Counted from the first letter of the stretch, positions 33,610 through 46,300 are shown. The stretch: DNA of 64,000 nucleotides from Strongylocentrotus droebachiensis (GCA_035222895.1 JAVYIG010005279.1:1-64000); one strand, 5' to 3'. Translations and numbers: made by a program. Notes: a model not told the origin generated them from the sequence alone.

Positions 33610-35939
33610 GCCCTGCTTAAGGGGATCACCGAGAGCTGAAGGATTGGAGACCGATCACATTGCTGAATAGTGATTATAAAATCATTGCAACAGTGCTTGC
33701 GAAACGTTTTCAAAAAGTAATTGGTAAAATTATTCATGAAAACCAGTCCGGTTACATAAGAGGCCGTCTGGCGGCTTGCAATGTAAGACTTACTAAAGAT
33801 ATTATCGAATACATGACAAGGAACGGTAAAAACGGTGCTCTTATGATGGTAGATTTTTCTAAAGCCTTTGATGTAATTGATGTAACTTTTATCCAAAAAA
33901 ATTCCAGAAGTGGGTAACAATTTTATACACAAATATTGCAAGTTCTGTAATTGTAAATGGTTGGTTATCTGAAACTTTTAGTGTTCTGAGAGGAATACGC
34001 CAAGGGTGTCCCCTCTCGGCCTTATTGTTTGTAATGGCCGCAGAATTAATGGCAAATAAAGTGAGAGAAAATAAGGATATCAAAGGTCTAGATATTGATG
34101 ATAAAGGTATTGACCTGAAATTGCTGCAATATGCACATGACACCTTATTTTATGTATCTGATATAAATTCTTTTGAAAATATTTTAATCGAATTAGAGGT
34201 TTTTGGCGAAGTTGCAGGACCGAAGTTAAATAGAGAAAAGACTGTCTTGATTTGGATTGGAACAGCCTGTCAACGATGGTCGCTATCTTGTTTTGGCTTA
34301 CATTGGACAGATGAGCCAGTAAAATACTAAGAACATCATATCGCACCTGATCTGCATTGTGGTTTAGATAGATAGATTGGCAAAATAAATTAGAAAAAAT
34401 GCAAAAATTGCTAGATAACTGGAGAAAAAGAAACCTGACTTTCTTTGGAAGACTGACTATTATTAAATCACTTGCAATTAGTCAAGTTATACATTTAATG
34501 ATTGTTGATACAATACCGTCTACTTTTTTGATAAAACTTAATAGCCTGATATTTAAATTTCTTTGGAAAAGTAAAATTGAAAAGGTAAAACGATGTATTG
34601 TTACTGAGGATTATTGTGAAGGATGAATACGAATGATCGATGTGAAAAGGCAAATGTTTAGTTTTGGGCTGAAGTGGCTTGGGATGTTTTTAGATAATAC
34701 AACAGGAAATTGGAAACATATGTGTAAACATTGGTTTGACTATTTGGGAGGGCTGCATCTACAGCTGAATTGCAATTATACTGATTATACTTTAAATCTC
34801 TTAAAACTTAGAAAAGTCCCTAATTTTTACATAGAAATATTACATGCATGGTACCTTATAAAATAATACACATCAGCTGAATGTCAGACACAGAAACATG
34901 TCGACGAACATATTTTATGGTATAATCAAGATATTGTTTTTGAAAAGAAAATTTTATTTTATGAAGACTGGTATAAAAGTGCCTTATACTTAAATGATAT
35001 CTTTAAAAATGGTACTTTTGTTTCAGTAAATGAATTATTTATCCGCCTTAAAACTAGAAGAAGTAAACAATTTTTGATTTTTGACTATACAAAGCTACAA
35101 AAATCAATTCCAAAAATTTGGATAAATGATAAGCATAGGGTACCTTTGGATTTCAAAGACCATAATTTCTCTATCCCTCACTTTGTATTTGGAAAATTAG
35201 TTAAGCCTGTTAGTCTTTTTAGTAGTAAACAGTGGTATAATATGATAAGTTTTGATCAAATTAAAATAAATAAATGTTGTTTGTATTGGGAAGATGTCTT
35301 GCAGAAGGACGTTAAATGGTCCTCTGTTTTTAATAGGAATTTGATTGGGATTAAGAAATTTCTTCTACGTGAATTTAATTTCAAGCTCTTATATAATATG
35401 CTACCAGTTCGTAAAAATCTGTTCAAGTGGGGTCTCTCATACGATGACCTTTGTTTAAAATGCAAAAAGACTGAAGATGTGCTTCATGCTTTCATTTCAT
35501 GTAAGGCAAATGAAAACTTCTTTGAATATTTAAAGGACTTAGTTTTACGTGCTTTCAATCTTAAAATAGAGATAGATATTGTTTTATTACTCAAAATGAA
35601 TTCGCAAACCGAAATCGATTTGATAATGACGATTGCTTTTTGGTCGATTTACAAAATGATTATTTTCGTAATAAGTATGGGTATGATAATAGAGATTTGA
35701 GTTTGATTTATTTATTTAAGAGAGAAATGACTAACAGAATAGAAATAAACGAATATTTGAAAGTACAAAATATGAAATTTCCTGCGAATTTGCTTAGTTA
35801 TATTTGAATAAATAATTTGTTTATTATTGATGTTCCATTGATTTGCTAAATTGTAAGCAAAATTATGTTATTGTTTGAATATTGAATAAACACCTCTAAG
35901 AGGCAAAGAGAAAACAAAATACCCAAAGATACTCCTAAC

Positions 35940-36110
35940 TTCTAATATTCATGGTAAGAGACCCCGGGCCAGACCAGCCAAGAAATGGTTAGATTGTGTA
36001 AAGGCTGATTGTGAGGATGTCTAGCTTGAGGTCATGAAGCCAGATCTGCATGAAGCAGAAGCCATCACACATCTCCCTGGTTGTGTGGAAGACTTAGGTC
36101 AAGGGTCAAG
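35940..36110 (+). mobile_element. C-terminal remnant of another LINE polyprotein
   Basis: The frame reads GKRPRARPAKKWLDCVKADC, a stop, then EVMKPDLHEAEA. The R-x-RP-x2-KW-x-D-x-VK-x-D pattern is common at the C-terminal end of endonuclease/reverse-transcriptase proteins of other non-LTR families. Too short to classify. Confidence 0.5.
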
Positions 36111-36221
36111 GTAAAGGCTATCATAGTCTCAAGCAAACCTACACCATTAAACTTCAAGCTCACTCACACATGATATATTGCGACAATTTCAAGGCTACCT
36201 ATCATTCCAAGTTCAAGTATA

Positions 36222-38050
36222 TACACTGTTGGTCATAAAGGTGGAATAATTATTTGTTACCCCCCAATTTATGGAATGATTTTGACTATGATTTATTCCT
36301 AATAGATCTAGATAATACTAGTATACATTCTCAGATTTGATTGAATAACAATTTGCGAGTGTTTGTTTTGCGTGACTGCTAAATCATGTGTGTGCTACTA
36401 TGCTAATCAACTAGGGGACCATAGGCGCCGGAAGTGGGGGGGGGGGAAATGCATTTTTGCCCCCCAAAAAACGCCCCCCCCCCCCTCCAAAAAAAAGAAA
36501 GAAATGCAGTAAAGGAGTAAAGATGGTTTGTATTTTCAACCCAAAAGAACATAACAATAATAAAAACAGGAATTGAATCACATATAAAATTCCATTCAAA
36601 GAAAAGGAAAGTTAACAGGAAGTCAATTTCCTAAACATTCCGCATGCCACCTATATATTTATCAATGGGTTTTTTTATAATAGCGATACGCGCATATCGT
36701 GAAAATATTGTAAGCGTGTGTATTTTTTGTTATAGGGGTGAAAAGACATGAGCCCCTGAACGCTGGCTTACTGATGGGGGGGGGGGGGTATTTCTTATTC
36801 GATACCAGTGATTTACAAATGTTGCTGAAATGACATGATTTTCCGGTATTTTTTCTAAATTTTGTTGTAAGTCATATACCTTTTTATGCGTTTTGTTGGA
36901 AAATTTGAAATTCCCAAATTTACAGTCAGGCGAAAAATATGCTTATTTAGAAGCCTTCATGTCAGGGCCTGAAGAAACGGCTGGGCTTGGGAGCTCGAGC
37001 ACCCCTCACTTTTTGAAAAAGTATGTTACAGAGAAAAAGAAAGAAAGAGATAGAGAAAAAATTAGAGACCTGCCAATGTCACAAATGCGGTATCAAAATA
37101 TGCCCATCTGACCGTAATTAAATGCCTAAAACCCTAGAGCTTACGGGGGCTCCGCCCGATCCCCACCAAGGGCCCTAAGAAGGTCCCCTGTATGCTCATA
37201 TGACCGTTATTAAATACCTAAAACCCCCGAGCTTCTGGGGGCTCTGCCCCCTGGACCCCACCAACGGCTCTAAGACGGGCCCCTGGATGCTCATCTGACC
37301 GTAATTAAATACCTAAAACCCCTGAGCTTCCGGGGGCTCTGCCCCCTGTACCCCACCAAGGGCCCTAAGACGGGCCCCTGGATGCTCATCTGACCGTAAT
37401 TAAATATCTAAAAACCCCTGAGCTTCTGGGGGCTCTGCCCCCTGGACCCCCACCAAGGGCCCTAAGGCGGGGCACTGGATGCTCATCTGACCGTAATTAA
37501 ATACGTAAAACCCCTCAGCTTCCGGACCACATCAATTGCCTTAAATAGGCCTCACAAATAAGGTATATAAATATGCTTATCTGACCGTAATTTAATGCCT
37601 AAAAGCCCTGTGCTTCCGGGGCTTCCAAACGTTTTTGCTCATTACGCCACTGCCCCTGGAAGGTGAGCCCCCTAGAACGTTTGCCCCCCCCCCCCCAATC
37701 CCAAACTGCTTCCGGCGCGCCTGTAGGGGACCTACGTCCTTCAGTCATAACTGACATTTATGAGGATTAATGCCTCACAAAAGGGCACTTATACAACCGA
37801 TACGGTTTTTTTTGGGGGGGGGGGCCTGACAGTTACGAGGCCATTGCTTAAATTAGCCACTGAATCATGACTGTACGCAGCGGGGGCTAGGGTACGTCGC
37901 CGCCCCACAAATACAAAAAAAACAAAGAAAATGCAGTAAATTATTAATTCATTGCATCCCCCCCCCCCCCCGGGTCCCCAACAGGAAAAAATTCTCTTTA
38001 GGGCCATGCATTATGGTTCAAGGCATGCCCACACATGAATTTGGGGGGTA
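36222..38050 (+). mobile_element. Half copy of the 940-bp fold-back, split by a hAT-like element
   Basis: From TACACTGTTGGTCATAAAGG it follows the left arm of the fold-back at 12875-13814, then is interrupted at 36420-37723. It resumes at CTACGTCCTTCAGTCATAAC and stops close to the element's centre (near 38050), so the right arm is missing. Confidence 0.8.
36420..37723. mobile_element. 1.3-kb non-autonomous hAT-like element with internal ~94-bp repeats
   Basis: Flanked by a perfect 8-bp duplication TAGGGGAC (36412-36419 and 37724-37731). The host fold-back elsewhere (13068 region) has the unsplit site CTAGGGGACATACGTC. Ends are CATAGGCGCCGGAAG and CAGGCGCGCCGGAAG (inverted). Internally about six ~94-bp units start CTGACCGTAATTAAATACCT at about 37108, 37200, 37296, 37390, 37487 and 37584. 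An open frame (36893-37111) contains AYLEAFMSGPEE, similar to the fragment near 900-980. No transposase is recognised. Confidence 0.85.
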
Positions 38051-38119
38051 GGACAGTGCTGTTTGCTGTTTAAGAAATTAAGGTACATGTACCTAAATAC
38101 GCTAATGTACAAGTAAGAA

Positions 38120-38390
38120 TAAAAAAAGAAAAAAAATACACAACGATAGAAAGAGAGAGATAACGAGACAGATATGGAGTGGTGCAAAGAGAGAGAGAGA
38201 GTGAGAGAGAGAGAAAGAAAGGGGAGGGGATATATAATATTATAGAGAGAGAGAGAGGGGGGAAGAGAGAAAAAACATCAACAACAAAACACACAAAGTT
38301 AGAAGGACGGAGAGAGAACGAGATAGACATAGAGGAGTGCAATTAGAGAGAGAAACAGAGAGAAAGAAACGTTGATGGGAGTGAGAGAGA

Positions 38391-38430
<40 letters not shown>

Positions 38431-38455
38431 AGGGGGAGAGAGAAAGATAGAGATC
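38120..38455. repeat. GA-rich microsatellite region
   Basis: Repeated (GA)n tracts with AGAAAG and ACAGAG interruptions, ending in GGGGGAGAG. Frames across it are artefacts. Confidence 0.85.
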
Positions 38456-39178
38456 TAGGACTTTACCTTATGTTTGTTTATCCGTTTTTTTCTTTCACAG
38501 GTTGAGGTCGATTGCATGGGGTGTTTACACTTCGTCCTTTGTTTATAAGAATTCTATAGGTAGCCATAATTTGTGTGCACTAGTGTCAATGCGCCACTGA
38601 ACATTTACATGGGTTTTATCAGTTCAGCCTTTAATTAGTCACTGATTAGGAATATATTTCCATGACCTCTTTATGTTTATTCTCTTCAGCTAGTTTTCAG
38701 GTTGTCCTTCTCAAGCCACCTATAGTGGTGGGTAGTATCGTTTGTTTGATGCCATACTCATGTTTTCAAAAAATATATATATTTGAGCGCTTTACGATTC
38801 ATGCCTAAATGGGCCTCTATATAATAGCTATCCTCACAATAACTCTCTTCATAATAATGTTTACACGTACACACCATTGTCACGTATGGTTCGGTGGGTT
38901 TTAGGTGCATATGGTTATTGAACAACGGATGATACCATGGTAAGCATATGGTACTTCTTTTTATAAAGGTATAGCCTTCATCTTGGCAAACAACATTCAG
39001 GGGCCTTAGGATTGCTGTACCGAGTATATTACGTACATTGTTAGACTATAGCTGCAGCATGCGGAGTGTAAATAGGCTGAGATATATCATAACCCTTTGC
39101 GACATTTTGTTACCTCGATCGCCGCGCACTGAGGACAACATTACTATATCTACATGACGTGTTTCGCTTACATTCATA
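38456..39178 (+). other. Upstream region of copy C
   Basis: Single-copy sequence with no recognised repeat or coding frame. It is the most likely place for distal control elements of copy C, as it is the only intact 5' flank of the family in the window. No TATA box is convincing. Confidence 0.4.
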
Positions 39179-39340
39179 GGCCCGAATTCACAAAAGGGGT
39201 TTGTTGACAAACCTCCTTTTGTTTCGACAAACCTCATTTTGTTATTTACAAACCAGGTTTGTAAAAAAACGCGTCAAAACGCGTCATATGACGTACATAA
39301 ACCTCGGTTTGTCGACAAACTTCCTTTGGGAATTCCGGCC
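39179..39340. mobile_element. 162-bp MITE just upstream of copy C
   Basis: Ends GGCCCGAATTCACAAAAG and GGCCGGAATTCCCAAAGG (inverted) flank GTTTGTTGACAAACC, AACGCGTCAAAACGCGTC and TGACGTACATAAACC. This is a longer relative of the 99-bp MITEs in copies B and D. It ends 160 bp before the ATG, so it borders or overlaps the promoter or 5' UTR. Confidence 0.75.
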
Positions 39341-39500
39341 ACAGTGTTTGTATACATGCAGCAATTAAAGCTCACGCAGTTCCTGCTACATTATCATTTG
39401 AAACAAATGTTGCGAATGACATATAGAGATCGATCGCCCCTACACAACACTTTCCCGGCTGTGAATTTAAGTTTGTTCAGAAAGAACAACGTGATTAAAG
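39341..39500 (+). promoter_or_regulatory. Probable 5' UTR / core promoter of copy C
   Basis: 160 bp between the MITE and the start codon. No TATA box or clear initiator is visible. The sequence around the ATG (TTAAAGATGTCT) has purines at -3 and -1, acceptable for initiation. The assignment rests on position only. Confidence 0.35.
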
Positions 39501-39705
39501 ATGTCTCCATCCATCGTCGGCGATCCCGCCTTGAAAGCGACAACGAGTCGCCCAACTCTTCGACATCGGGTGAGAAAACGATGGGGACGTGTGGTTGTCG
39601 TAGCGACGTTCGCCCTCTACTTCGTACTATATGGGATCCTCTTCAGCTATAATTTGCTCTTTGTCGCATTTCAGGAGGAGTTCAAGAGCAGTGCGACGTT
39701 GACAG
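39501..39705 (+). CDS. Copy C exon 1: start codon and transmembrane helix 1
   Basis: The ATG at 39501 opens 68 codons plus one base, then the donor GTAAGC follows. Residues 1-30 are basic and cytosolic (RHRVRKRWGR at 21-30). Residues 31-57 form helix 1 and lead into FQEEFKSSATLT, which matches the start of the extracellular loop in SLC16 proteins. The last base plus exon 2's first two give glycine 69, so the intron is phase 1. The 22 bases before the donor are the only part of this exon present in copy A. Confidence 0.82.
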
Positions 39706-39830
39706 GTAAGCGTGCGCTTGATTTGTTTCGAGATTAACAAAAATATACGTTGTTGCCAAAGTACTCCATCGTTGTTTTTTGCTATGATTCCCCCCCCCCC
39801 CCCTCACACACACACACACCTTCTCTTTCG

Positions 39831-39864
<34 letters not shown>

Positions 39865-42800
39865 TTCTCTCAAAATTTAGTCTTGAGTAATGTCTTTTCA
39901 GGAAATGCTGCTCAGGGTAGTTGGTATATAGCTGAGAAGCACATAACTCCTGAAATTGCTATAATTGTATGAGATGGTTGGGCCGGTGGGGGTGGGGGAT
40001 AGGAATGGGAGGGTGCCCCCTCTCCCGCCACTGATAATTGTGAAATTCCCCCGAAATCGAGCACCCGATACTTCATATTTTTCGGACACCCGATAATTTA
40101 TATATTTACACTCACCAAAAATATTTCGGGTAGCAATAGACTGTATATCTTTGTATTTAAGGGTTTTATTGTGACGGAAAATCGCATTTTCACCAAAGTA
40201 AATCGAGGAATTTGCAAAAGAATGAAGCGAGCAAGTACAGAATTGTAAAAATTTGAAATTGTATATCCAGTCAGACATCCTTCGTCGATGAATTCGTGTC
40301 CGTAAGTCTATTACATAATTATGGCCATCACGCAATTTAAAAAGTAGCTCAATGTTTCAATGATCATGAGCGAATAATTTTCATTTATACCTTCCATGGT
40401 GTCAGGGTATGCACAGCATGTAATTAATTCCAATTCATTGAAAAGAATTGTTTTAATTGCGATTATCGAATTCCGTGTTGGCTGTATTGATCGGACCCCC
40501 TGCAAACCCAAGTCACACCGCCAACCGGCTCCGAGCTGACCGAAAGCAATAGTCGCCATGTTGTGTCCAACTCGAACCGGGTTGGCCAAACTCTGTGTAT
40601 AGATGGCTCTGACTCGGAGAACAGAGGCACATTTTATTCCACACCCCCCCCCCCCCCCCTTGAGGGGAGGGACCGATTTCGTGTTCCCAAAATATCTGGT
40701 AAAGGGGTACTTTTCGCGCGACAAAGTCCGGCCCGAGAATTGTATAAAAAAAGAGGGTGTATTTGAGTTTTCACCCGGACATAAAGGTTTTTTTTTTCTC
40801 TTTATCTCTTTGGATTCCTGAGAAATTTTAAAAGGGGGTTATAAAATATCAAAAAGTCATAGATAGGGGGTTACATTGTGCAGTGGTCCGGATTAAGGGG
40901 GGTCTTCAATACAGGAAAAGCCCGCGAAAGGGGGGTTCAGAAAATGTTGGCAGCCCTGAGATAGGGGTGCTTTCAAAGGGAGGGAACATGCATACGCGTA
41001 CCCTAAATGACGCTGAGTAGGGGGGACGGCCTGTTTTTTTACCTAGAGAAAATCTTTGCCACATCCACAAGAGTTAATTTTTGCGATTGCTTGTTCTGAA
41101 TTCTGAAAGAAAGGATTTAAACAAAAAATGTTTTTCACCCTCTAGTTAATAAATACGATCATGAAATCATCAAAATCTGAGCCAATAAACAGAAGATTTT
41201 TTTTTTACTGATGATATTGTTTAGTTTTCTGGAGACCAGAAAGTGAAATCAAAACGTATATTTCAAATGTTTATTGAGACCCTTTGGGGGTAACCTAATC
41301 TTCTATCGCACTGTTTGACCTAAAATGATTAACATACCATATAATACCAAAATACTATCAGGAAATATTGTTTGTCTGGCCTGATATGAATGTGTTTATT
41401 TAAAAAAATACTACCAACAAAGGAAATGAAATCTTCTTTAATCATTCATAAGAGGGGGTGCTATATTTTGATGAAAATGTTTTCCTAAAACATACGTACC
41501 ATGTTATAGATAAGGAAGGAAAATTGAAGCCGGATACTTATTTCAGATGTATGGGATTCAATGAAGAACAAATATTATTGATTAAAGAAATTTATGTAGT
41601 CATATCTGAGAGGTGAAAACTAAATTTCAGTTCAAATAATAGCTATAGCTATTTTGAAATAGTAAACCTGTTTAATTTCGCATATTTACAATTCAAATAC
41701 CTGTGAAAGATCTTACTTTTTTTGTGTGTGCCTCTAATGAGGTGTTTATTTAAATTCAAACATCAAAATAAAATTGTGAGAACAAATGCAATTGACGCAC
41801 AATGTTATCAATAGAAATCATATATATTTTTTCTAAACTATACAATGTTTTGCTATTTTTCATCTAAAGTGCTTGTAACAGTTTCTTTGGCAATTTCTGG
41901 TCTGGCTTCTTAAGCTCCTGATTTTCAACAATTCTGTTTTTGATTTCTCTTTCAAATACGTATCTTAGTTTGAAACGGTTTCCATGATTAAATCCATACT
42001 TATTCCGGATGACTAACATTTTGTATATACACCAGAATGCGATCGTTGTTACAACGTCTATCTCTCTGTCAATATTAATCTTAAGTAAACAAGAGATATC
42101 CATGACAAAATCAATATTAAATGTGTACTTCACAAGTTCACAACATCTTTGATATAATCAAAGAAAATTCTTATTTTGTTCACATTCGATAAACACATGC
42201 ACTATGTCCTCTATGAAATTGCACTCGGGACGGTGAAAGATCTTACTTGATTACAAATACACGTAAGAGTAGGCAATGGCATGACACAAACTTCTACACC
42301 AGCCTTACATTTACGGCCTTACATTTACGCTTACATTTACGGTCCCTCAGAGAAGACCTAAAGCCGTCGGTCCTCTGGTTGCTTACTAACAAGCATTTAT
42401 GCTATCTTAGCAGTCAGGCAAAATAACCACTAAATCATCATCATATAATTATTCTAGAAAAACGTTGAGTACTGATTTTTATCGATAATATTTCTTTTTC
42501 GATATTACCTTCATTCGGTTGATTCTAATGACATTTATTAAAAGACAGCAAGGCTATAACTCGCTGACACCAGACTTGGTGGATAATAAAAATCATTAAC
42601 GTGTGACCAGGTATTAGGCCTCCACACAGCGAACCCGTTGGCTAATCGACAAATCCCCCTCGTCTATCCTTGGTCTATCGAGAGTCTTCGGGTGTGGGAA
42701 AAGTGAGGTGACTTTACCATCTGGGGGAATGGGTGGAAAACGCAGTACGTTACATAAGGCCTGATGGTCATAAAACTGAAGGCTAATTCTGGTGATTGAC

Positions 42801-43352
42801 AGCACCTCTTATTTGGTAAACACCCGAACGGTGTTGAATTCCCCATGAGAGCTAACTACTGAGTGTCTTTAAGCATTCTGTTGTATTGGATTGTTTATAT
42901 GTTTGTTTATTTTCTTTCAGGTTGGGTCGGTAGTATCCCTCTCAGTATCTCGCTCATGCTCGCCCCATTCATCAAGCTGGCTTCGGAAAGATTCGGCTAT
43001 CGCTCGGTATCCATCTTCGGCATCGTATTGGCTTCGGTCGGAGTCTTTGTGACATCATTCTTACCGAGCCTCCTACCCATGTTTGGTACGTACGGGTTGA
43101 TGACCGGGGTGGGCGCCGGGATCGTCACCGTGTGTGCCTTTGATCTGATCGTCCTATATTTTCCCGAGAAGAATACAATGCGGGCAGTCGCCATCGCTGT
43201 TACTGGATCAACAGCAGGTAAGCTATCTTTTATAGTTTGCCCTTCGTTAAATTTACTACAACCAGAAGGGTGAGATAGTTTCACCTCTCTGCTAGAACGT
43301 AGAATCAAAATAAACACACAGCAACAACAACAACAAATTCTTCTTTCTTTTT

Positions 43353-43384
<32 letters not shown>

Positions 43385-46300
43385 TTCTTATACTTCTTCC
43401 TCTTCTTCTTCTTCTTCGTCTTCTCCTTCTTCGTGTTCTCCTTCTCATTTTCCTCATTTGTCGTCGTCTTCTTCTTCTTTTCCTTGTTTTCCTTCTTCTT
43501 TTCAATCTTTCTCTGCTTCCACAACACTTCAGTTAATCTTTTACATACATTTTCGGCTTGTGTTTATTGTATTCATTCTCTATTCAATCTTTCAGGTATG
43601 CTGGCTTTGACACAAGTCATGGCTCTCCTCATTACGAATTACGGCTGGAGGATCACACTACGAATCATGGGAGCTCTTCTTCTCGCCGTCGGTCTTCCAT
43701 GTGTCCTCACCTACACCCTTCCATCAGATCACTATGGGAACAGAAAAACGAAGAACAGATACTGCAAAGTTATAACGAAACAGGACGATTATGCAATCGA
43801 CAGAATCGCTGAAGCTATGCCGGACGATCTAGAAACGTGTCTTTTAAATGGTTTATTACACAACCCATCGAAGATGAATAGAGAATGCATTAGTAAAGAA
43901 TATACCGGTAGTCTGCCAGCTAATATAGTTGTAGATGGACTGGGGGAGAATGGGGAGAGTTTACTGTTAGATGAAGAGCAGCGCGCAGACGACACAATGG
44001 TGATGGAAAAGTCAGTTGACGATCGTAGTCTGATATCGGATGCTTGTTCCGAAGATAAGCCGGCAGTCGAGAAGGCGGATAATGCGCTACTTGATGATGA
44101 GAGATACTATCATCAATTGACGACGAACTGTGACGTGTCGTCTCAAACCCCATGCGATGAAAGCAGCAATGGTGATGCATCGATCGATGTTCTTGATTCT
44201 GAAGAAAAAGTTTTCACAATGGATCAGTCGAGGGGCATCCAACAGGCTTGGCAGAGCGATGACTGTTCCCCAGCAACCGCGGCCAGACGTTACCCTATCA
44301 ACAACGACAAAGAGCTGGCTAATCTTGAGGCACTTGATATCTTAACATCGGAGAAGCCTCTAGAGGATATTCAAGACCCTGGGATGCTTCGGAAAATCGG
44401 TAGGGCCCTGACCTTCCCAGAGCTCTGGATGATTTCTGTCGCAACCATCCTCAATGGAATCGGCGACTGCTTCTACTATGTAAACGCGGTGAGGAACGTG
44501 GGTAAACAAAATATTCCAATTGCTCCAAATAAAACCCACGGCTAATAGCAACCAAGATCAGCAAACAACCAAAAGAATATGAGAGTCGAAAATAAGCCGA
44601 CGAAAAATCCCTGAGCAGCCAAGACAGAGCCAAGAGGTTCTTAAGACTGCAAAGGCTGTTTCAAGGTTTTTTTTAACCACATATTCAGACGGAGATTTAA
44701 TTTCAGGTCCTAACAGATGAGGAATGAGTTTTGGAGATCGATGTGGCCTCTTGGTTGCTTTCATTATGTCGGAAGTTTTTCAGCTGTCGGTGGCTTTTAG
44801 CTGCTTTTGGCGGTTTAAGTAGGATCCCTGTTTAATTCAATTCAATTCAAGGTATTTATTTGTCCAATGTATGTTCCACATGGATATCTATTTCGCTCAC
44901 ATGTAAAATAAGGGCTCAGACATAGTTTCAAAGAACAGAAATAGGATACAATCATACAAATATTGATACCTGTTGGTAATGACAAAATAATAGTCATACA
45001 TATTATTGATTTTCGTTTGGTTACGGCTTGTTTCGGTTCCTTAGGTTACGTAATTTAACTGTCTTCATGTATATCTATGAATAACAATTATTCAACACCG
45101 ATATATACTTTAGGCAGTCTCTAACAGTATGATCGCAAAAAGAGTAATGAAATCTGCTATAGTACAATCAGCTATCACCTACTTCGCAGTAATGCTCCCG
45201 AAATTGAAGTACCGCGCTATTGACGATGATAAAGGAAGGAGAGACAACTTAAAAGATCTGAACCGCAAAAGCGCTTTTGTCTAAAAGATACCCAATTATA
45301 TTACACTTTGGTTGTCTCTGCAAATCGTTACAAAACAAAAACCATTAAAATGCATTTCTTTTCTTGATAATTCTGCTGTAATGGTGAAAGGTCACTGGTC
45401 TCTGAATTGTATCCTTTATGTCTACCGTAAAATGTTCTCATAAGTTACAATCCTGGGCCCCGTTGCATAAAACTGTGACATTGATGGTAACTTTGCCATT
45501 AATTTGATTTGATTGGCTGTTGGGTAATGTTGCCATGGTTTTTAATATTGATGGCAAAGTTACCACCAATGGTAAGTTTTATGCAGCGGGGCCTTGCATG
45601 GACCTCTGTTATTTCTCCCCAGATCAATTACCTAGTGTCTGTTGGTTTCACGGAGCAGACAGGCGTTCAGTTCGTGTCTTTCACCGCCTTGGTCATTCTT
45701 GTTGGTAAAGTGGCTCTAATTTTCATCGGGGAACATCTTCCCTTCCCGAGAATCTTCATCCAAGTCATTTCCAACGTCATCGGTATCATCGTCTGGATCT
45801 TACTTATGGTCGTGAGGAGTGTTGTACCAGTTTATTGCACAGCCATTGGTAAGTTGAATGCACCTTGCCTGCAGTGACCAATCATGAGCTATTCTTTATT
45901 GCATCGATGGTAGTAATATGATTGCATTACTTTACGAAAGCCAATCATGTACCACAATTTTGTTTGTATCAATGACTGTATTTTTTTCGATTGAATGCAA
46001 ATTCTATCGCACTATCGACTTTTTGTATAACTGATGGTAATTTGGCGATTTAATGCAAACTTGCTAGCATTAGCCAATCACGATCATCATTGTGTTACAT
46101 CGTTGATGGGAAATTGGGGGATTGAAAGCGAAATCTCTAGCGTTTGCCAATCATTTTCAACTGTATAATGCAGCGCTGATGATAAGTTCGTAGTTGAATG
46201 CAAACTCTAATGCGTTAGCCACTAATTTTGTAGCGTCACTGATCATTCCAATAGATTTCCGGGGGGTTAAATGCCAACTCACTAGCGTCAGCCAATCATG

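Larger units (their letters stand above)
31661..35890 (+). mobile_element. Degenerate Tx1/L1-type LINE (endonuclease end, reverse transcriptase, zinc knuckle)
   Basis: The order of remains is: the endonuclease GDWN motif near 31740; RLDYWLV and ADHNAISLEI-like pieces in shifted frames; reverse transcriptase from NKTPGSDGITAEFYQ (about 32690); WRPITLLNSDYKIIATVLAK (33645); FSKAFDVID (33856); GIRQGCPLSALLF (about 33993); YAHD (about 34132) in place of the catalytic YADD; RNLTFFGRLTIIKS; and CLKCKKTEDVLHAF near 35453. The 3' tail is GAATAAACACCTC. Several stops and frame shifts, two nested insertions and a missing 5' end make it inactive. It sits where exon 1 of copy B would be expected. Confidence 0.88.

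Noticed and set aside
34251-34275. CCTGTCAACG inside the LINE, resembling the reverse of the exon-1 end
   Set aside because: Match is about 10 bases and lies in LINE coding sequence; no further exon-1 similarity on either side.
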